Shown piece by piece: positions 14,174-18,088 of a stretch of 18,088 bases of DNA. The stretch is from NCBI GenBank assembly GCA_021797365.1, contig JAJZZU010000014.1, forward strand, positions 1 to 18,088. The letters are read 5' to 3'. Below the pieces are notes generated by a model. That model made no database searches. It saw nothing but the letters and a program-made list of their open reading frames with translations, and was not told where the DNA came from. The DNA comes from Pseudomonadota bacterium. Lineage in GTDB: Bacteria; Pseudomonadota; Gammaproteobacteria; Acidiferrobacterales; Acidiferrobacteraceae. The translations under genes were made by a program, and so were the position numbers. Position 1 is the stretch's first letter; the number at the start of each line of letters is the position of its first letter.

Positions 14174-14413
14174 ATGACCACGATTCACGCTATCCTGGAC
14201 GACCTCGCCCGTGCGGCCACCGATACCCGCGACAAGGGCGATAAATTTGAGCGTCTGATGGCGGCCTACCTGCGCATCGAGCCTCGGTACCATGGCCAGC
14301 TCAGCGCTTGCGCGGCTCTGGTCCGATTGGCCCATGGCACCGACCACAAGAGCCGTCCTGCCCGGAACATAGCTGGGCGCTTCGGCGGAATGGGAAAAGG
14401 GAGGCGATTGTGA
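14174..14413 (+). pseudogene. Remnant of a type ISP restriction-modification enzyme N-terminus
   Basis: From ATG 14174 the frame reads MTTIHAILDDLARAATDTRD, then KGDKFERLMAAYLRIEPRYH. This is the hallmark start of the very long type ISP restriction-modification/helicase proteins (Mrr-like nuclease, helicase and methylase in one chain). In family members a segment like V-W-L-W-S-E-W-P follows. Here it appears in another frame as ARLWSDWPMAP (about 14308-14340), so a frameshift has occurred, and nothing else of the ~1500-aa protein is present. The 3' end merges into the next gene at 14410. It is a decayed relic, probably of an earlier defence cargo. Confidence 0.65.
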
Positions 14414-15021
14414 CGAATACAACTGATTACGTCGCGGCGATTGATTGCGTCATGGCGATCTCAACTTTTCTGCTTGCTGTGGCGACAACCTCGATGGCAT
14501 GGAAAACAGCGTCTCTCGTTAAACAGAACGCGAAATATCACCTTGACTCGCTCAGGCCGGTGCTTACCTTAGACCCGGTGGCGGGGATACGTTTATATAG
14601 GGCTTCTACGGTCAATAATAAGGCACATTACCAATTTTCCGGACGACTGCGAAATTGTGGAACGGGACCTGCCATCGATATTCGAGCCACAATCCGATTC
14701 CCAACCCTTCGGGATGGGGAGCCCAGACATTTACCGGCTCTGGGGCCAGGAATGGACTGGAGCGAAACGATGCCGGGGGCAGGAACGGAGCGCGGGCAAT
14801 TATGGTTCTTTCTGCCGCTCCCTGGCCCTTGTCCCCAGGAAACGACGCTAACGACGTCACCAAACGTCGTAAAGGACCATTGGCAAATTGACTTCGACTA
14901 CGCAGACATATTCGGTAATAGGTTCTGGACAAAGCATGAGTGTAACCCTGACAAGCCCGATGTTCCGTGGTTTAGGTGCGGCAGCGCTTGTAGCAGACAG
15001 GCCTCACACAATAACCAATAA
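14410..15021 (+). CDS. Membrane-anchored protein of unknown function, 203 aa
   Basis: The GTG at 14410 is chosen because GGGAGG lies at 14399-14404, and because an upstream ATG in the same frame runs through the restriction remnant. One membrane segment lies near the N-terminus (about 10-30, AIDCVMAISTFLLAVATTSM), with the rest soluble. The soluble part has SLRPVLTLDP and RLRNCGTGPAIDIRATIRFP, then a beta-rich end with DFDYADIFGNRFWTKHE. The R-N-x-G-x-G-P-A element recurs in many single-pass hypothetical proteins and suggests an immunoglobulin-like or beta-sandwich fold (inference). The gene is AT-richer than the transfer region and is followed by the PIN-like gene in the same direction. Function unknown. 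Confidence 0.6.
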   Translation: MTNTTDYVAAIDCVMAISTFLLAVATTSMAWKTASLVKQNAKYHLDSLRPVLTLDPVAGIRLYRASTVNNKAHYQFSGRLRNCGTGPAIDIRATIRFPTLRDGEPRHLPALGPGMDWSETMPGAGTERGQLWFFLPLPGPCPQETTLTTSPNVVKDHWQIDFDYADIFGNRFWTKHECNPDKPDVPWFRCGSACSRQASHNNQ

Positions 15022-15136
15022 ATTAGAAGTGGTGCCAGGCATAAACGCGGGAGCACTGTGACTGTTTGCACTATGACGTCATTGTATCTAGTGTGACGGC
15101 AATCCTAATGTGCATCGATCGTGAGTGACCTCAGCT

Positions 15137-15976
15137 ATGTACATCCTTGACACTTGCGCAATCATCGGTATCTCATGGACGAAACTGGAACGGGCGGTGC
15201 AGAAGGGTGTCGATTTCGCCGTCTGTCCAACAACGTGCTTCGAGTTGGCGAGTCACCTTATAAGGTCGGAGGAGAAAGACTATGCCCGTGCGCGCACCAA
15301 TTTCCTGAAATGTCGTATGCCTCACCTTCTTGAGGACAGTGCTGTGCGGTGGGCGGACCGCGCCAGCGCAACGCAAGGTATTAACCCTGGACGTCGAGAT
15401 GAGCGCGATTTGCTTCTGCAAATGCTCGACATAGTGTCAGAAGCGCAATCACTTGATGACCTGCATGCAAGGTGTCTACGTTACCCGGATGGATTTATGC
15501 TTCCCCTCGCGAACCACGGGGAAAGGATTGATGAGATCCTGCGAGGAGAGGAGCAATGGTATAAAGATCGCATGAAACAATTACTCAGAGAGAGCGAGTT
15601 TTTTCGACTGCCCAATGGGTCGTACGGCATCACCAGAAAGATCCTAATGGGAAATCTCGAACGGGCTGGAGGCAGTGAGTCGCCGGACTCTGGGATAGGG
15701 CGCCGTAGAGCCGTAAACAATGCAATGGCGCAGGCTCCGTATATCGGGTACATGCTGCATCGATTATACGATGCGAGGAATCATGGTCGGAATGATATCG
15801 ACCGTAATGACTACGAAGACGCCCTCATTTGCCTTGCAATCGATCTGGACCGCAACGATGTATTGGTGACGGAAGAAGATGGGACGATAAAGGCATTAAC
15901 GCATACGGCCGCCCTTCTGGAACGCGAAGCCTGTGTAATGTCAAAAGATGAGTTCGTACAGCGTGAGTGCCAATGA
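15137..15976 (+). CDS. PIN-like domain nuclease, 279 aa
   Basis: From ATG 15137 the protein starts MYILDTCAII, the first strand and metal-binding Asp5 of a PIN fold. CPTTCFELASHL follows with the conserved Glu36. Near the C-terminus come NDYEDALICLAIDLDRNDVL and VTEEDGTIKAL, supplying the third and fourth acidic residues. PIN domains are RNA-cutting enzymes with two metal ions. The large helical insert (about 60-220) is unusual: classical VapC toxins are ~130 aa, while this is twice as long. There is no adjacent VapB-like antitoxin. A GTG at 15125 in frame is an alternative start; neither has a strong ribosome binding site. Paired with the membrane protein upstream, it could be a two-gene defence module (inference). 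Confidence 0.7.
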   Translation: MYILDTCAIIGISWTKLERAVQKGVDFAVCPTTCFELASHLIRSEEKDYARARTNFLKCRMPHLLEDSAVRWADRASATQGINPGRRDERDLLLQMLDIVSEAQSLDDLHARCLRYPDGFMLPLANHGERIDEILRGEEQWYKDRMKQLLRESEFFRLPNGSYGITRKILMGNLERAGGSESPDSGIGRRRAVNNAMAQAPYIGYMLHRLYDARNHGRNDIDRNDYEDALICLAIDLDRNDVLVTEEDGTIKALTHTAALLEREACVMSKDEFVQRECQ

Positions 15977-16080
15977 TCGATCGTCTTGACATACGAATAG
16001 GCCTGTATACAAGGACTGTTTGCCCAGTAGGCGGCCTTTAGCCTGAAGTTGCCCCCCTAAGCCCCCTAAAAATGCCCCCC

Positions 16081-16115
16081 AACGCCCAGAGAATCAAGCG
16101 CTGGGGCGTTTTTTT
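16081..16115 (+). terminator. Rho-independent terminator
   Basis: AACGCCCAG (16081-16089) pairs with CTGGGGCGTT, with one bulged G, around an 11-nt loop, and a run of seven T follows. It lies 105 bases after the PIN-like gene, before the IS1634 transposase. Confidence 0.7.
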
Positions 16116-16189
16116 GTCCGGTGGAATGTAGGCATGTAATACTGGCGATAATGCTTGCATTGTGCTGTTGTATGTGCTATGTAGTAGGC

Positions 16190-17893
16190 ATGCATATCCA
16201 TATTGTGCCTAATCGCGGCTCACACCCCACCATCCTGTTGCGGGAATCCTACCGCGAGGGGAAGAAGGTCAAGAAGCGCACGATCGCCAATCTCTCGCAT
16301 CTGCCGATGCATCAGATCGAGCTCTTGCGCGCGGTCTTCCAGGGCGTGGATCTGCAACCGGCAGGTCTCGGATTCGTGGTAGAGCGCTCACAACCCCACG
16401 GGCATGTGGAGGCGGTGCACCGCATGATGGCGCGCCTGGGGCTGCCGGGGGTGATCGCGGGCAAGCCCTGTCGTGAGCGGGACTTGGTGCTGGCCCTGAT
16501 CGCCGCACGGATCGTGGACCCCCAGACCAAACTCGCCACGACCCGTTCCTGGACGGCTACGACTCTGGCTGACACCTTTGGAGTCGTGGCGGCCGATGAG
16601 CAGGACTGCTATGCCGCCATGGACTGGCTCTTAGCCCGTCAGGACCGTATCCAGAAGAAGTTGGCGGCCCGGCATCTGAAGGCCGATGGCCTGGTGCTTT
16701 ATGACTTGAGCTCCAGCTACTTCGAAGGGACTACTTGTCCCTTGGCGCAACGCGGCTACTCACGCGATGGCAAGCGCGGGACCTTGCAGGTGAACTATGG
16801 GCTCATGACCGATGACCGGGGCTGTCCGGTGGCGGTATCCGTGCATGAGGGCAATGTGGCCGACCCCACGACCTTGATGCCTGAGATCACCCGCATCAAG
16901 GAGGACTTCGGTATCACGCAGTTTGTGATGGTGGGCGACCGCGGCATGATCAGCAGTACCGCGATCGCAACCCTCCGCGACCAAGGTGGCATCGACTGGA
17001 TCACGGCCTTGAAGAGCGCCTCCATCCGCGCACTCGTAGACGATAAGACGATCCAGCCCGATCTCTTTGATGAGACCAATCTCTGCGAGATCACCCATCC
17101 CGACTATCCCGGGGAACGGCTCGTGGCTTGCCGTAACCCCCAGTTAATGAAACTCCGGGCGCATAAGCGTCTTGAGCTCTTGCAGGCGACCGAAGAGGAT
17201 CTGGTAAAGATAGCAGCCCGCATCACCGCCGGCCGCCTGAAGGGGCAGGACAAGATCGGCGTGGCGGTGGGACGCGTGATCAACCGCTACAAGATGGCCA
17301 AGCACTTTACGCTCACCCTCACCGACACGAGCCTCACCTTCGCCCGTAAGGAAGACGCCATCATTGCGGAGGCCGCCCTCGATGGGATCTACATCATCCG
17401 CACCTCGGTCACACCGGAACGTCTCGATAGTGCAAGCTGCGTGCGCCACTACAAATCCCTCTCGCAGGTCGAGCGCGCGTTTCGGTCGATGAAGACCGTC
17501 GACCTCAAGGTCCGCCCCATCCATCACCGCTTGAGCGATCGTGTACGCGCCCACATCTTCCTCTGCATGCTCGCCTACTACGTCGAGTGGCATCTGAAGG
17601 AGGCCTGGCGCGAACTGCTCTTTGCCGACGAGGATCAAGCGGCCAAGGCGACGCGCGACCCGGTGGCGCCCGCCGAACGCTCGGCGGGCGCCAAAGCCAA
17701 GGTCGCACGGCGGCACCACGAGGACGGGACGCCGATCCATAGCTTCCAGACGCTTCTTGCGGAGCTCGCGACGATTGTGCGTAACACGTGCCGCACCTCC
17801 GCCGAAGAGGATGCCCCGACCTTTACGGTGACGACACAATCAAGCCCACTCCAGCGCCGGGCGCTGGATCTGATCGACGCCCTCGCCGTGTAG
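16190..17893 (+). CDS. IS1634-family transposase
   Basis: A protein of 567 aa from ATG 16190 (MHIHIVPNRGSHPTILLRES). An upstream ATG at 16121 would add a Cys-rich hydrophobic stretch unlike the family, so it is not preferred. The DDE core shows LVLYDLSSSYFEG (first Asp), FVMVGDRGMIS (second Asp) and SLSQVERAFRSMKTVDLKVR (Glu), followed by HRLSDRVRAHIFLCMLAYYV, all typical of IS1634/IS4-superfamily transposases. The length is in the family range. I could not fix the terminal inverted repeats: 16050-16190 and 17894-17990 contain similar T-rich stretches (CGTTTTTTTG, and CGTTTTTCTTTG on the complement) but no long perfect match. Confidence 0.88.
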   Translation: MHIHIVPNRGSHPTILLRESYREGKKVKKRTIANLSHLPMHQIELLRAVFQGVDLQPAGLGFVVERSQPHGHVEAVHRMMARLGLPGVIAGKPCRERDLVLALIAARIVDPQTKLATTRSWTATTLADTFGVVAADEQDCYAAMDWLLARQDRIQKKLAARHLKADGLVLYDLSSSYFEGTTCPLAQRGYSRDGKRGTLQVNYGLMTDDRGCPVAVSVHEGNVADPTTLMPEITRIKEDFGITQFVMVGDRGMISSTAIATLRDQGGIDWITALKSASIRALVDDKTIQPDLFDETNLCEITHPDYPGERLVACRNPQLMKLRAHKRLELLQATEEDLVKIAARITAGRLKGQDKIGVAVGRVINRYKMAKHFTLTLTDTSLTFARKEDAIIAEAALDGIYIIRTSVTPERLDSASCVRHYKSLSQVERAFRSMKTVDLKVRPIHHRLSDRVRAHIFLCMLAYYVEWHLKEAWRELLFADEDQAAKATRDPVAPAERSAGAKAKVARRHHEDGTPIHSFQTLLAELATIVRNTCRTSAEEDAPTFTVTTQSSPLQRRALDLIDALAV

Positions 17894-18055
17894 GCAGGGC
17901 GCGGAACACCGATTCTTTCGCAATACATTGAAAGGTCAAAGAAAAACGTCTTTTAAGCGGCGCAACTAATGACATGGACACCCCCTACCCTTACCCTAGC
18001 GGTGGTGCCCAATTGAGAGTACAGGTGAGTCAATCAGAAAGCCGGAGGAGTGACG

Positions 18056-18088
18056 ATGAAGACGATGACACGAATCGGTCTTGATATT
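18056..18088 (+). CDS. IS110-family transposase, first codons only
   Basis: MKTMTRIGLDI behind a strong GGAGGAG (18045-18051) matches the start of IS110-family transposases (M-K-T-x-T-R-I-G-L-D-I), with the first catalytic Asp of the RuvC-like (DEDD) domain at residue 10. The frame leaves the window. The upstream 17970-18055 stretch may include the left non-coding end of the element; in this family an adjacent non-coding end can encode a bridge RNA, but too little is visible to call it. Confidence 0.75.
   Translation, partial: MKTMTRIGLDI

Noticed and set aside
15977..16030. TTGACA near 15990 with TATACA as a promoter
   Set aside because: Spacing between the two boxes is only about 14 bases, too short for a standard sigma-70 promoter.
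17144..17839. 231-codon minus-strand frame inside the IS1634 transposase
   Set aside because: Reverse-frame shadow of the DDE transposase.
16010..17990. Exact ends of the IS1634-family element
   Set aside because: Only weak similarity between CGTTTTTTTG near 16106 and the complement of 17942-17953; not long enough to call inverted repeats.
1..18088. CRISPR arrays, tRNA or rRNA genes
   Set aside because: No regularly spaced repeats and no cloverleaf or rRNA-like sequence were seen in the reading.

Overview
The window is GC-rich DNA from the accessory genome of a proteobacterium: part of a conjugative plasmid or integrative element, with a defence-type cargo cluster and several insertion sequences beside it. 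The host could be an acidophile-type gamma/beta-proteobacterium or Acidithiobacillia; that is an impression from codon use and gene families, not a proof. No tRNA, rRNA or CRISPR array was seen.

Positions 1-9331 (+ strand) form a compact transfer region. It starts inside a MOBF/TraI-type relaxase-helicase (left end missing). Next come a small Mrr-type PD-(D/E)XK nuclease, a 75-aa protein, a secreted beta-barrel-like protein, a 51-aa basic protein, a 73-aa protein, a 210-aa charged coiled-coil protein and a TraD/TrwB-type coupling ATPase. Genes overlap by a few bases or are separated by short leaders. Three leaders carry a related ~21-24 nt sequence, and three have a GC hairpin just before the ribosome binding site. 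Directly after the coupling protein, an ISAzo13-family element (6571-7872) has inserted into codon 2-3 of a 48-aa two-helix membrane protein gene. Removing the element and one TTA duplicate restores an intact frame. An ArdC-type antirestriction gene with its own terminator closes the block.

Positions 9375-9676 hold a long inverted repeat in front of a small AT-hook-like basic protein, followed by about 430 bases with no convincing gene.

Positions 10105-13844 (- strand) are a defence-like cluster. A retron (candidate msr-msd RNA, a Cro/C1-type HTH protein and a reverse transcriptase with the retron hallmarks NAxxH, YVDD and VTG) is followed downstream by an uncharacterised gene broken by a 68-bp tandem duplication and by a SieB-like superinfection-exclusion membrane protein. 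A 42-aa basic/hydrophobic ORF (13520-13648) begins inside the retron RNA. Its Shine-Dalgarno sequence lies in the 3' arm of the longest hairpin, and the candidate a2 segment lies within its coding sequence. This is the most interesting observation in the window: a possible hidden small effector whose translation could be masked by the msd structure or by msDNA.

Positions 14174-15976 (+ strand) carry a frameshifted remnant of a type ISP restriction-modification N-terminus, a membrane-anchored protein of unknown function and a PIN-like nuclease. The right end has an IS1634-family transposase (16190-17893) and the first codons of an IS110-family transposase (18056 to the edge). The likely logic is conjugation plus anti-restriction on the left and anti-phage cargo with decay and IS traffic on the right.
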